Positions 42,077 to 50,856 of a stretch of DNA of 64,000 nt are shown in pieces. Source of the DNA: Donghicola sp041224595 (GTDB taxonomy: Bacteria > Pseudomonadota > Alphaproteobacteria > Rhodobacterales > Rhodobacteraceae); NCBI RefSeq assembly GCF_041224595.1, contig NZ_JBGFGN010000119.1, positions 1 through 64,000 on the forward strand, given 5' to 3'. The notes under the pieces were generated by a model. That model was not told where the DNA came from, ran no database searches, and saw nothing but the letters and a program-made list of their open reading frames with translations. Position 1 is the stretch's first letter. Every line of letters begins with the position of its first letter. Both the position numbers and the translations under genes were made by a program.

Positions 42077-42505
42077 TTACCAGTGACCGGTGTTCTCCAT
42101 GCTGGCCCAAGGCTCTGCGGGGGCCAGTGCGTCACCCTCTTGCAACAGTTCGATGGACACGTTGTCGGGCGAGCGGACAAACGCCATGTGGCCATCGCGG
42201 GGCGGACGGTTGATCGTCACGCCATTGTCCATCAAGTGCTGGCACATCTCGTAGATATTGGGCACGCGGTAGGCCAGGTGTCCGAAATGGCGGCTGTCCG
42301 AGGGCAGCCCATCATCGCCATCCCAGTTATAGGTCAGCTCGACCGGACACTCTTCCTGACCTTCGGGCGCCATGAAAACAAGGCTGAAGCGGCCTTTTTC
42401 ATTGTCGACGCGGCGGGTCTCTTTCAAGCCGAGCAGTTCAAAGAAAGCCATGGTTTTTTCCAGATCCAGCACGCGGACCATGGTGTGCAAATAACGAACG
42501 GACAT
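42077..42505 (-). CDS. gloA: Lactoylglutathione lyase (glyoxalase I)
   Basis: Metalloenzyme of the VOC fold, 142 residues, which converts the methylglyoxal-glutathione adduct to S-lactoylglutathione. The metal ligands expected for a nickel/zinc glyoxalase I are all present: His in YLHTMVRV, Glu in PVELTYNW, His in HFGHLAYRV and Glu in VSIELLQ. The glutathione-site residues LEKTMAFFELLG and YRVPNI are typical. It is transcribed alone and ends at the bidirectional terminator at 42023-42055. Confidence 0.92.
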   Translation of the reverse strand: MSVRYLHTMVRVLDLEKTMAFFELLGLKETRRVDNEKGRFSLVFMAPEGQEECPVELTYNWDGDDGLPSDSRHFGHLAYRVPNIYEMCQHLMDNGVTINRPPRDGHMAFVRSPDNVSIELLQEGDALAPAEPWASMENTGHW

Positions 42506-42629
42506 AATAACTCCTTTGTCTTTGGCGCTAACGTAGGTGGCGTGGGGCCATGATCAAAGGGCCAACTGGCATTTCCCGATTTGCACCGATAGAACATCAG
42601 GCAACGACGCAGCGAACTCGGAGGCCCCC

Positions 42630-43409
42630 GTGCAGCAATATCACGAGGCACTACAGACCATTCTCGATCATGGGGAACAATCGACCGACCGCACAGGCAC
42701 CGGCACGATCAGTTATTTCGGGATGCAGCAGCGCTATTCCTTGGCTGACGGGTTTCCGCTGGTCACCACCAAGAAGCTGCACCTGCGGTCGATCATCCAT
42801 GAACTGCTGTGGTTCCTGTCAGGGGATACCAACATCAAGTACCTCAAGGACAACGGTGTTTCGATCTGGGACGAGTGGGCGGACGAGCACGGCGATTTGG
42901 GTCCCGTCTACGGCAAGCAGTGGCGGGATTTCGGCGGTGTCGACCAGATCCAGAGCCTGCTTCAGATGATCAAAACCAGCCCCGACAGCCGCCGCCTAAT
43001 TGTGTCCGCGTGGAATCCTGTGGACGTGCCGAACATGGCGCTGCCCCCGTGCCACACCATGTGGCAGGTCCGCATTGTGGGGCGCAAAATGCACCTGCAA
43101 CTGTACCAGCGCTCGGCGGACATGTTCCTTGGGGTGCCGTTCAACATCGCCTCTTATGCGCTGCTGCTAAAGATGCTGGCGCATGTCACGGGCTACGAGG
43201 CCGGCGATTTCGTCCACGCCATCGGCGACGCACATATCTATTCCAACCACATGGAGCAGGTGAACTTGCAGCTGTCGCGCACCCCCAAAGCGCTGCCGCA
43301 GCTGAACATCACCCGCGATGTGCAGTCCCTGTTTGACTTCAAATACGAAGACTTCGAGGTGGTCGGCTACGACCCCGATCCAGCAATCAAAGCACCGGTG
43401 GCCGTATGA
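42630..43409 (+). CDS. thyA: Thymidylate synthase
   Basis: Makes dTMP from dUMP using methylene-tetrahydrofolate, 259 residues. The catalytic cysteine is in LPPCHTMWQV (about Cys141), with RSADMFLGVPFNIASYA and the folate-site arginines at the expected places. A longer frame begins at 42537, but the start is probably GTG at 42630, directly after GGAGGCCCCC; the extra upstream residues are not family-like. The stop overlaps the folA start by 4 bases, a classical thyA-folA pair. Confidence 0.95.
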   Translation: MQQYHEALQTILDHGEQSTDRTGTGTISYFGMQQRYSLADGFPLVTTKKLHLRSIIHELLWFLSGDTNIKYLKDNGVSIWDEWADEHGDLGPVYGKQWRDFGGVDQIQSLLQMIKTSPDSRRLIVSAWNPVDVPNMALPPCHTMWQVRIVGRKMHLQLYQRSADMFLGVPFNIASYALLLKMLAHVTGYEAGDFVHAIGDAHIYSNHMEQVNLQLSRTPKALPQLNITRDVQSLFDFKYEDFEVVGYDPDPAIKAPVAV

Positions 43410-43885
43410 TTTCCTTGATAGTAGCGCGCGACAAAAACGGCGCGATTGGCAAAGACAACACCATCCCGTGGGAAGCGCCCGAAGACCTGAAGTTCTTTCA
43501 GCGCGAAACCAGCGGGGCGGCGATTATCATGGGCCGGAATACGTGGGATAGCCTGCCGTTCAAGCCTCTGAAAAATCGCATGAATATCGTCGTGACCTCG
43601 CAAGAGGTCAGCGCCGAACATACCGCTGCCTCGGTTCAGGACGCGATCGATATGGCGCACGCTGCAGGCCACCGACGCGTCTACGGCATCGGCGGCGCGG
43701 GCATTTACCGCGAAATGCTGGCCTATGCAGACCGCTTGCTGATCACCGAAGTGGACACCGAAGTGACTGCGCCGGACACCCACTTTCCCGAAGTCTTGGA
43801 TGCGGACTGGCGGCTGATCGGCACGACCCTGTTGCGGACCGAAGCGCCCCGCTGCGCTGTGCGTGAACTTCTGCGCCGCGGGTAA
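43406..43885 (+). CDS. folA: Dihydrofolate reductase
   Basis: NADPH-dependent reductase, 159 residues, which regenerates tetrahydrofolate consumed by ThyA. Motifs: SLIVARDKNGAIGKDNTIPW, PEDLKFFQRET, MGRNTWDSL and the loop VYGIGGAGIYREM. The ATG at 43406 overlaps the thyA stop (ATGA), so both proteins are translated from one message. Confidence 0.95.
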   Translation: MISLIVARDKNGAIGKDNTIPWEAPEDLKFFQRETSGAAIIMGRNTWDSLPFKPLKNRMNIVVTSQEVSAEHTAASVQDAIDMAHAAGHRRVYGIGGAGIYREMLAYADRLLITEVDTEVTAPDTHFPEVLDADWRLIGTTLLRTEAPRCAVRELLRRG

Positions 43886-43901
43886 CGTCGGAACTTTGCC
43901 C

Positions 43902-43922
43902 CTTCATCTTGGTGAAATACCC
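43902..43922 (-). repeat. Dispersed GAGTATTT...AAG intergenic motif, copy 6
   Basis: On the minus strand it reads GGGTATTTCACCAAGATGAA then G. It lies between the convergent folA and cold-shock genes. Confidence 0.5.
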
Positions 43923-43935
43923 AAGTTGGTCAGCC

Positions 43936-43967
43936 AAAGAAAAACCGAGGCACGGAGGGCGCCTCGG
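43936..43967 (-). terminator. Terminator of the cold-shock gene
   Basis: CCGAGGC and GCCTCGG form a 7-bp stem; on the minus strand the hairpin is followed by TTTTTCTTT. Confidence 0.85.
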
Positions 43968-43999
43968 ATTATAAATTCAATGGGTAGAATGCCTCGAAG

Positions 44000-44206
44000 T
44001 CAGAGGAGGGTCAGATCGCCTGCCATCTGGCGGCCATCACGGCCTTCTTTCAGCTCGTAGCCCACTTTCTGGTTGTCAGCCAGACCGGTCAGACCCGACC
44101 GCTCTACTGCAGAGATGTGTACGAACACGTCCTTGCCGCCGCCATCGGGCGCGATAAAGCCATATCCTTTGGTGGTGTTGAACCACTTGACGGTTCCTGT
44201 GGGCAT
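44000..44206 (-). CDS. cspA: Cold-shock domain protein
   Basis: Single cold-shock domain protein of 68 residues that binds single-stranded RNA and DNA. RNP1 is KGYGFI and RNP2 is VFVHI, both complete. The ATG at 44206 has AAGGAGTAAGGGGCT upstream. The leader on the minus strand (44207 to about 44340) contains a CCCCGC/GCGGGG hairpin, and a long leader is common for cold-regulated genes. A cold-shock role is likely, but some members are expressed constitutively. Confidence 0.93.
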   Translation of the reverse strand: MPTGTVKWFNTTKGYGFIAPDGGGKDVFVHISAVERSGLTGLADNQKVGYELKEGRDGRQMAGDLTLL

Positions 44207-44411
44207 AGCCCCTTACTCCTTCTAGTCGTCTTCCCCGCGCAGCGGGGCCTTGGCGTAACTTCCACGCGACAGTCAAACGACTCGCTCCGAGGTTTCGGCT
44301 GCTTCGAGGTGGTCACAACTCCAGCGTTGCATGCCCAACGTAAAAATCAAGCAAAACACAGTTGTATTCGCCGTCACTTTCTCGAAAGTGGCAAAAAAAT
44401 AGGAGAAGCGA

Positions 44412-44726
44412 ATGATCCTCTATGGGCTAAAGACCTGTGATACTTGCCGCAAAGCGGTCAAAGCGCTGCCCGATGCCGAATACGTCGATGTGCGCAAGGA
44501 TGGGGTTGCGCCAGAGGTTTTGGAGCGGGCATTTGCCCAATTCGGAGAGAAATTGGTTAACAAATCCAGCACAACCTGGCGCCAGTTGGACGAGGATCAG
44601 CGCGCCCGTCCGCCGCTGGACCTGATCGCCGAGCATCCGACCCTGATGAAGCGCCCCTTGATCGAAGAGGGCGACAAGATGTGGCTGGGCTGGGGTAAAG
44701 ACGTGCAGGCGGAGCTGGCGGGATGA
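44412..44726 (+). CDS. ArsC/Spx-family protein
   Basis: Small thioredoxin-fold protein of the ArsC/Spx family, 104 residues. The N-terminal redox motif is CDTCRKA (Cys at about residues 9 and 12), and LMKRPLIEEGDKMWLGWG holds the family arginine region. It could be an arsenate reductase-like enzyme or an unassigned YffB-type protein; no ars genes are near. It overlaps the next gene by 4 bases (ATGA). The start has AGGAGAAGCG before ATG. Confidence 0.85.
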   Translation: MILYGLKTCDTCRKAVKALPDAEYVDVRKDGVAPEVLERAFAQFGEKLVNKSSTTWRQLDEDQRARPPLDLIAEHPTLMKRPLIEEGDKMWLGWGKDVQAELAG

Positions 44727-45019
44727 TCACGCGCATCTACCGCGTGCGCATTCATCCCGAACTGCGGGATGAGTTCGAACCGCTGTTCCAGACGGTTGCG
44801 CAGGGGTCTGTGACCAAATTCGCGGGCTGTGCGCGGGTTGTGATCGGCGGTCCGGCAGAGGGGACGCCGGACGAATATGCGATGATCACCGAATGGACGG
44901 ATGCCGCCGCCCTGACCGAATGCGCCGGAGCGGACTGGTCCGTCGCCCACATCCCGCCGGGGATGGAGAAGTTTGTGCAGGAATGCTGGGTGCACCACTT
45001 CGAGCACATGGCAGAATAA
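44723..45019 (+). CDS. Antibiotic-biosynthesis-monooxygenase-fold (ABM) protein
   Basis: Small dimeric-barrel protein of 98 residues with the ABM layout (ITRIYRVRIHPELRDEFEPL, then CARVVIGGPAEG). ABM proteins include monooxygenases and heme-degrading enzymes, but many have no known role. No cofactor motif is decisive here. The ATG overlaps the stop of the ArsC-like gene, so the two are co-translated, and it converges with thrS. Confidence 0.78.
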   Translation: MITRIYRVRIHPELRDEFEPLFQTVAQGSVTKFAGCARVVIGGPAEGTPDEYAMITEWTDAAALTECAGADWSVAHIPPGMEKFVQECWVHHFEHMAE

Positions 45020-45048
45020 AAAAGGGCCGCTCTGATCAGAGCGGCCCT
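45017..45048 (-). terminator. Terminator of thrS
   Basis: AGGGCCGCTCTGATCAGAGCGGCCCT is a perfect palindrome; on the minus strand it is followed by TTTTTT, so it terminates thrS. On the plus strand only a weak T tract follows the ABM gene. Confidence 0.9.
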
Positions 45049-45056
45049 CGGTATTC

Positions 45057-47003
45057 TTACTTCAGGTCGGGCGGGGTGCCTTCGGCCTTCAGGGTGGTGA
45101 CGATCTCGTCCAGCGTCGCCATGGAGGTCTGCTTTTCCCCCAAGCGGCGGACCGAGACGGTGCGCTCTTCGACTTCTTTCATGCCGACCGCGATGATCAC
45201 AGGCACCTTGCCGAGCGAGTGCTCGCGGACCTTGTAGTTGATCTTCTCGTTGCGGAAGTCGGCTTCGGCGCGGACGCCAACGGCCCGCAGTGCGTCGACC
45301 ACTTCTTGGACATAGCCGTCCGCGTCCGAGACGATGGATGCGACAACCACTTGGCGCGGGGCCAGCCAGAAGGGCAGTTTCCCTGCTGAGTTTTCGATCA
45401 GGATGCCGATGAAACGCTCGAACGAGCCAAGGCAGGCACGGTGCAGCATGTAGGGCCGGTGCTTGGACCCGTCTGCGCCGATGAAGTTGGCGTCCAGACG
45501 TTCGGGCAGGTTGGGGTCAACCTGCAGGGTGCCGCACTGCCAGTTCCGGCCGATCGCGTCGGTCAGGGTGAACTCGAGCTTGGGACCGTAGAACGCGCCT
45601 TCGCCCTCGAGGATTTCGTAGTCATATCCCGCCGCGCGGCAGGCATCGCCAAGGGCCTTTTCCACGAAGTCCCAGCTTTCATCGCTGCCGATCCGCTTTT
45701 CAGGGCGGGTGGACAGTTTGATGGTCCAGTCGTGGAAGCCGAGGTCTGCATAGACCTTGGACAAGAAGGCGATGAACTTGGCGGTTTCGGACTCGATCTG
45801 GTCCTCGGCGCAGAAGATGTGGCCGTCATCTTGGGTAAAGCCGCGCACACGCATGATGCCGTGCAGGGCGCCCGAGGGCTCATAACGGGCACAGCTGCCA
45901 AATTCGGCCATGCGCAGGGGCAGGTCGCGATAGGATTTCAGACCCTGATTGAACACCTGCACATGGCAGGGACAGTTCATGGGTTTCAGAGCGTTGATCG
46001 CCTTTTCGCGGGCATGATCTTCGTCGACTTCGACGATGAACATGTTTTCCTGATACTTGTCCCAGTGCCCCGATTTTTCCCACAGCTTGCGGTCCACGAC
46101 TTGCGGGGTGTTCACCTCGACATAGCCGTCGCGTTCCTGCTGGCGGCGCATGTAGTCCTGCAGGGTGGTGTAGATTTTCCAGCCGTTCGGGTGCCAGAAG
46201 ATCTGGCCGGGCGCCTCTTCTTGCAGGTGGAACAGGCCCATATCCTTGCCAAGTTTGCGGTGATCGCGCTTGGCGGCCTCTTCCATCATGGTTTCCCATG
46301 CCTTGAGGTCTTTGCGGTTCTTGAACGCCACACCGTAGATGCGCTGTAGCATCGGACGCGAGCTGTCCCCCAGCCAATAAGCACCAGCCACGTGGGTCAG
46401 TTTGAAGCCATCCGCGGGCACCTGACCGGTGGTTTGCAGGTGCGGGCCACGGCACAGATCCTGCCAGTCGCCGTGCCAGTACATCCGCAGGTCTTCGCCT
46501 TCGGGGATGCGATTGATCAGCTCGACCTTAAAGGGTTCTCCGCGATCCTCGTAGTATTTGATCGCGCGCTCGCGGTCCCAGACCTCGGTGGTCACGGCGT
46601 CGCGGGCGTTGATGATGTCCTTCATCTTGGCTTCGATCTGGCCAAGGTCCTCGGGGGTAAAGGGCTCTTCGCGGTCGAAGTCGTAGAACCAGCCGTTGTC
46701 GCGCACGGGGCCGATGGTGACTTTGACGTCGGGCCAAATTTCCTGCACGGCGCGGGCCATGATGTGCGCCAGATCGTGGCGGATCAGTTCCAGCGCTTGG
46801 GTGTCATCCTGCATGGTGTGGATGGCGACGCTGGCGTCTTCGGTAATCGGCCACTGCATGTCCCAATGCGCGCCGTTCACGGTCGCGCTAATTGCTTTTT
46901 TCTGCAGTGACTTGGAGATCGATTCAGCGACTTGCGCGGGCGTCACGCCTGCGTCGTAATCGCGAGAGTTTCCATCGGGGAAGGTCAGGGAAATCTGGGC
47001 CAT
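45057..47003 (-). CDS. thrS: Threonyl-tRNA synthetase
   Basis: Class II synthetase charging tRNA-Thr, 648 residues, normal size. Domains in order: an N-terminal TGS domain (about 1-60), the editing domain with HDLAHIMARAVQEI (HxxxH motif), the catalytic core with PMNCPCHVQVF and RYEPSGALHGIMRVRGFTQDD, and the C-terminal anticodon-binding domain (LAPRQVVVASIVSDADGY). The ATG at 47003 follows AAGGCTT. It ends at a strong terminator. The 112 bases between it and the divergent MFS gene contain only one weak hairpin. Confidence 0.97.
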   Translation of the reverse strand: MAQISLTFPDGNSRDYDAGVTPAQVAESISKSLQKKAISATVNGAHWDMQWPITEDASVAIHTMQDDTQALELIRHDLAHIMARAVQEIWPDVKVTIGPVRDNGWFYDFDREEPFTPEDLGQIEAKMKDIINARDAVTTEVWDRERAIKYYEDRGEPFKVELINRIPEGEDLRMYWHGDWQDLCRGPHLQTTGQVPADGFKLTHVAGAYWLGDSSRPMLQRIYGVAFKNRKDLKAWETMMEEAAKRDHRKLGKDMGLFHLQEEAPGQIFWHPNGWKIYTTLQDYMRRQQERDGYVEVNTPQVVDRKLWEKSGHWDKYQENMFIVEVDEDHAREKAINALKPMNCPCHVQVFNQGLKSYRDLPLRMAEFGSCARYEPSGALHGIMRVRGFTQDDGHIFCAEDQIESETAKFIAFLSKVYADLGFHDWTIKLSTRPEKRIGSDESWDFVEKALGDACRAAGYDYEILEGEGAFYGPKLEFTLTDAIGRNWQCGTLQVDPNLPERLDANFIGADGSKHRPYMLHRACLGSFERFIGILIENSAGKLPFWLAPRQVVVASIVSDADGYVQEVVDALRAVGVRAEADFRNEKINYKVREHSLGKVPVIIAVGMKEVEERTVSVRRLGEKQTSMATLDEIVTTLKAEGTPPDLK

Positions 47004-47115
47004 AAGCCTTGATGCTCCTCGTCGGTTTGGCGCCTACGGGACGCCCGGTTGCGGGTTTGGTTTCGCGGGCTATGTGACTGCCTGAGGGAGGCAAGTCAAG
47101 TTTAGGTTCTGATTG

Positions 47116-48378
47116 ATGACAAAAGACATTTCTGCAGAGGTTTTCGAAGCACTCAGCGGCGCAGAGAATGATGCGCCCGACCTGAGTGACCACGCCCAAC
47201 AGGCCGAGGCCCCCAACGGGCTGCGCCACATGGCATCCCTGAGCATGACCAAGGTCGCGGATGGGTTGATCGACCCGAAACTGGTGTTGAGTTGGCTGCT
47301 CAATGCCTTGGGCGCGCCTGCGGTGTTTGTGGGGCTGCTGGTCCCGATCCGCGAGGCGGGGGCACTGCTGCCGCAAATGTTCTTGGCCGGATGGGTTGGG
47401 CGACTGCGTCACAAGAAATGGGCATGGACCGTGGGCAGCGCGGGGCAGGGGATCGCGGCTGCGGTGATCGTGCTGGTCGCGCTGATGCTCGAAGGCGCTG
47501 CGGCGGGGGCGCTGATTTGTGCTGCGCTGGCTGTTTTGGCCGTCGCGCGCAGTGCGTGTTCGGTCAGTTTCAAGGAAATCTTGGGCAAAACAGTTGGCAA
47601 ATCGCGGCGCGGGGCAATCACGGGGACCGCAGGCACGGCCAGTTCGGCGGCGGTTCTGGTGTTTGCCGCGATCCTGATCTGGCAAGGCGCGAGCGAGGTT
47701 CTGGTGATCAGCGCTATCGCTCTGGCTGCCGTGTTTTGGCTGTTGGCGGCTGGGCTTTTTTCGACCCTGAACGAAGAGAAGAGCGAAACAGATGATCGCG
47801 GCGGGCTGCCTGATATCAAGCTCTTGTGGCAAGAGCAGGACTTGCGCCGGTTCATCATGACGCGCGGCTTGTTGGTCGGGACTGCACTGGCGCCACCCTA
47901 TCTGGTGGTCATCTCAGAGCGTGCGGAACTGGAGCAGCTTGGCGCGATGTTGGTCGCCAGCGCGGCGGCCAGTTTCCTGAGCTCATATGTCTGGGGGCGT
48001 CTGTCGGATCGGTCCAGCCGCAAGGTTCTGGCCTTGGCCGGGTTTGTCGCGGCGCTGGCGCTGTTTGGCGGCGTGGCGCTGTCTTGGATGGGCTATGGCG
48101 ACACGCCCTATGCCATTCCGGGCGTGCTGTTTGTGTTGATGATCGCCTATCATGGGGTGCGTCAGGGACGCTCGACCTACCTGGTGGACATGGCCCCAAA
48201 GGACGAGAAGGCAGCCTATGCCGCCCTATCTAATACAGTGATCGGAACGCTGCTGCTGGTCGCTGGACTTGGCGGCGGTTTGGCCGCACTGATTTCGGCG
48301 CAGTGGGCGCTGGTGGTGTTCGGCGTGATGTCACTGGCGGCTGTCGCCTCGGCCCTGTCGATGCGCGAAGTCGAATAA
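47116..48378 (+). CDS. MFS-family transporter
   Basis: Inner-membrane major-facilitator-like protein, 420 residues, about 12 helices after a hydrophilic N-terminal extension of some 50 residues. The N-terminal half includes GALLPQMFLAGWVGRLRHKKWAW. The C-terminal half includes WGRLSDRSSRKVLALAGFVA, a motif A-like loop. The substrate is unknown. The chosen start is the ATG at 47116; a TTG three bases upstream is equally possible. It ends 55 bases before the hydrolase gene on the same strand, so the two may form an operon. Confidence 0.8.
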   Translation: MTKDISAEVFEALSGAENDAPDLSDHAQQAEAPNGLRHMASLSMTKVADGLIDPKLVLSWLLNALGAPAVFVGLLVPIREAGALLPQMFLAGWVGRLRHKKWAWTVGSAGQGIAAAVIVLVALMLEGAAAGALICAALAVLAVARSACSVSFKEILGKTVGKSRRGAITGTAGTASSAAVLVFAAILIWQGASEVLVISAIALAAVFWLLAAGLFSTLNEEKSETDDRGGLPDIKLLWQEQDLRRFIMTRGLLVGTALAPPYLVVISERAELEQLGAMLVASAAASFLSSYVWGRLSDRSSRKVLALAGFVAALALFGGVALSWMGYGDTPYAIPGVLFVLMIAYHGVRQGRSTYLVDMAPKDEKAAYAALSNTVIGTLLLVAGLGGGLAALISAQWALVVFGVMSLAAVASALSMREVE

Positions 48379-48433
48379 GTTGATGCCCCCAGCGGCGCTG
48401 CATATGGTGGCGCCGCAATCAAAGGAGACACCT

Positions 48434-49183
48434 ATGACCACCCCCAGCTTCCTGACGACCTCGACCGGTCGCAAGATCGCCTATCACCGGACCGAAGGCA
48501 CAGAGCCGGGCATCGTGTTTCTGGGGGGCTTCAAGTCCGATATGGACGGGACCAAGGCTGTCTGGCTGGAGGAATGGGCCAAGTCCCAAGGGCGCGCGTT
48601 TCTGCGGTTCGATTATTCGGGACACGGGCAGTCTTCGGAAAAGTTTGTGGACGGTGCGATTGGCGATTGGGCGGCGGATGCGCAGGAGGTGATCGAAACG
48701 CTGACCTCTTGTCCGCAGGTTTTGGTCGGCTCCAGCATGGGCGGATGGATCAGTTTGCTGATGACCCAGCGTATCCCTCAGCGGGTGTGCGGTCTGGTGG
48801 GGATCGCTGCGGCGCCCGATTTCACCGAGGATGGCTTCTGGGCCGGGTTCACCGAAGAGCAGCGCGCGGCGCTGGAGGCGGACGGCCAGATCGCGCTGCC
48901 CTCGGATTACGACGAGCCCTACATCATCACCAAGCGCCTGATCGAGGATGGGCGGGATCAGTTGGTGCTACGTACGCCGCTGCCGCTGCCTTTCCCCGTG
49001 CGGTTCTTGCAAGGCACGGCGGATACCTCGGTGTCTGTCGCGACGGCGGTGAAGCTGCTTGACCATGCAGAGGGCGCGGACATGCGACTGACGCTGGTGG
49101 ATGGCGCGGATCACTCATTCTCGGCGCCCGACTGCCTAGAGTTGATCAGAAGTAGCATTTTGGACGTCACGGCACGGGCCTAA
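48434..49183 (+). CDS. Alpha/beta hydrolase
   Basis: Serine hydrolase of the alpha/beta fold, 249 residues, cytoplasmic. The nucleophile elbow is GSSMGGW, with the serine at about residue 97; the catalytic histidine is in DGADHSFSAP near the C-terminus, and the acid is probably in LQGTADTSVS. The oxyanion region is FLGGFKSDMDGTK. It resembles the palmitoyl-protein thioesterase ABHD10-like group, but the substrate is not established. The ATG at 48434 has AAAGGAGACACCT; the earlier ATG at 48380 is less likely. Confidence 0.85.
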   Translation: MTTPSFLTTSTGRKIAYHRTEGTEPGIVFLGGFKSDMDGTKAVWLEEWAKSQGRAFLRFDYSGHGQSSEKFVDGAIGDWAADAQEVIETLTSCPQVLVGSSMGGWISLLMTQRIPQRVCGLVGIAAAPDFTEDGFWAGFTEEQRAALEADGQIALPSDYDEPYIITKRLIEDGRDQLVLRTPLPLPFPVRFLQGTADTSVSVATAVKLLDHAEGADMRLTLVDGADHSFSAPDCLELIRSSILDVTARA

Positions 49184-49498
49184 TTGTTTTCCAGAGTTAC
49201 GGGGATAAGATGCCAACCTGTGGATAACTCGGTGCACAGATCTGGATAGGTCTTAACTTCCTATGGAAAACTCTATCTATCGCCCTGTATCTTGTATGTT
49301 TTCCCTTTTGGATAGGAATATATCCGAAGGGGTATGCCGATTTTAGGACATGAAAGTTAATGCGCCGGTTTGGGACAACTTTTCCCGCTCAGATTGAGGG
49401 TGTAATGTCTGATAACGATTTCCGCTGAGCTTGTTTGCAAAGTAAAAAGGCCAGACGTGGTTACGTCTGGCCTTTGGTTTTTCCTGTGGTGCCGTAGA
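49184..49498. other. AT-rich intergenic stretch with a DnaA-box-like site
   Basis: About 315 bases between the hydrolase and phaZ genes. It is AT-richer than its surroundings and has TGTGGATAA (49219-49227), which is the reverse complement of TTATCCACA, a perfect DnaA-box sequence. A chance occurrence is quite possible at this window size. The right end holds the terminator at 49446-49475. No gene is visible. Confidence 0.45.
49446..49475. terminator. Terminator of phaZ
   Basis: AAAGGCCAGACG and CGTCTGGCCTTT form a perfect 12-bp stem with a 6-base loop; on the minus strand it is followed by TTAC after a T tract of five, and on the plus strand by GGTTTTT. It ends phaZ. Confidence 0.85.
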
Positions 49499-50755
49499 TT
49501 ATTCAGCGGCGGCTTTGGACTTGGTGCGCTGGTTGGCGTCAATAAATTCGAGCACCAGCGGACGGATGTTGTTGCGCCAGCTCTTGCCCGCAAAGATGCC
49601 GTAGTGGCCGGCATCGGGTTCCAGATGGTTGGCTTTCATGTTGTCGGGCAGGCCAGTGCACAGCTCCAGCGCTGCGACACATTGTCCAGGCGCAGAGATG
49701 TCATCCTTGGCGCCTTCGACGGTTTTCACGGCCACATCAGTGATTTTTCCGATGTCCACACGCTTGCCCGCGACCACAAAGTTGTTCTTGGCGACTTCGC
49801 AATTCTTGAAGATTCGCTCGACGGTCGAGAGGTAGAACTCGGCGGGCATGTCCATTACGGCGAGGTATTCGTCGTAGAACCGGTTGTGACGGTCGTTGTC
49901 ACGCGCCTCGCCTTTGGCGGCGCGCATCATCTGGTCGGTGAAGGCTTTGGAGTGGGTCTCGGCGTTCATCGCCATGAACGATGTCAGCTGTAGAAGGCCG
50001 GGATAAACCTGACGGCCAACGCCCGGATATTTGAAGCCAACGCGCTGGACCATCATCTCTTCGAGTTGGCCCATGGTGACGCGGTTGCCGAAATCGGTAA
50101 CGTCTGTGGGGGCTGCTTCGGGGTCAATCGGACCGCCGATGAGCGTCAGCGACGAGGGCTGCGCAGCGGGGTCTTCTTCGGCCAGATAGGCGGTCGCGGC
50201 CAGTGTCAGCGGGGCAGGCTGGCATACGGCGATCACATGGGTGTCGGGACCGAGCTGCTTCATGAAATCGACAAGATAGAGCGTGTAGTCTTCGACGTCG
50301 AATTTCCCAGCGGAAACAGGGATATCACGGGCATTGTGCCAGTCGGTGCAATACACTTCGCAGTCCGGCAGAAGACTGACAACGGTCGAGCGCAGGAGTG
50401 TGGCGTAGTGCCCCGACATCGGCGCAACCAGCAGTACTTTGCGCGGCTTTTCGGGACGGCCCAGAACATGGAAATGAACCAAATCACCAAAGGGCTTTTC
50501 GACGACCGTGTCGACGGTGACGATGTGGTCGCGCCCATCTTCGCAGGTATACGAATGAATACCCCAGTCGGGCTTGGCCACCATCCGCGCGAAGCTGCGT
50601 TCGGTCACTTCGCCCCATGCTCCCATCCATTGGAAGACTGGATTCGGAAAGGCCGCGATGGCGGGATATCCAGCGATTGCCTTGGCCGTTGCACCAAGCC
50701 ATTGGTTCGTGTTGCGAACCGTTTCCATCAGATCATACGTCGCCATATAGCGCAT
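49499..50755 (-). CDS. phaZ: Intracellular polyhydroxyalkanoate depolymerase
   Basis: Enzyme of the PhaZ1 type, 418 residues, which breaks down stored poly-3-hydroxybutyrate in granules. The family uses a cysteine nucleophile, visible in VIAVCQPAPLTLAA near residue 185. The N-terminal region (YPAIAAFPNPVFQWMGAWGE) and C-terminal GHYGIFAGKSWR with the catalytic histidine are typical. The ATG at 50755 has AAGGAGAACGAC; an internal ATG three codons later is possible. It diverges from phaC over 101 bases, so synthesis and breakdown share one promoter region. Confidence 0.94.
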   Translation of the reverse strand: MRYMATYDLMETVRNTNQWLGATAKAIAGYPAIAAFPNPVFQWMGAWGEVTERSFARMVAKPDWGIHSYTCEDGRDHIVTVDTVVEKPFGDLVHFHVLGRPEKPRKVLLVAPMSGHYATLLRSTVVSLLPDCEVYCTDWHNARDIPVSAGKFDVEDYTLYLVDFMKQLGPDTHVIAVCQPAPLTLAATAYLAEEDPAAQPSSLTLIGGPIDPEAAPTDVTDFGNRVTMGQLEEMMVQRVGFKYPGVGRQVYPGLLQLTSFMAMNAETHSKAFTDQMMRAAKGEARDNDRHNRFYDEYLAVMDMPAEFYLSTVERIFKNCEVAKNNFVVAGKRVDIGKITDVAVKTVEGAKDDISAPGQCVAALELCTGLPDNMKANHLEPDAGHYGIFAGKSWRNNIRPLVLEFIDANQRTKSKAAAE

Positions 50756-50856
50756 GTCGTTCTCCTTCGTTGCCGGTCGGTCCGGTTCAAATCGTCACTT
50801 TGCCCCCTCCGGCTTGCAACGTTATGCTGCTGGCAGAGTAGGGGGGAATCGCAGGC

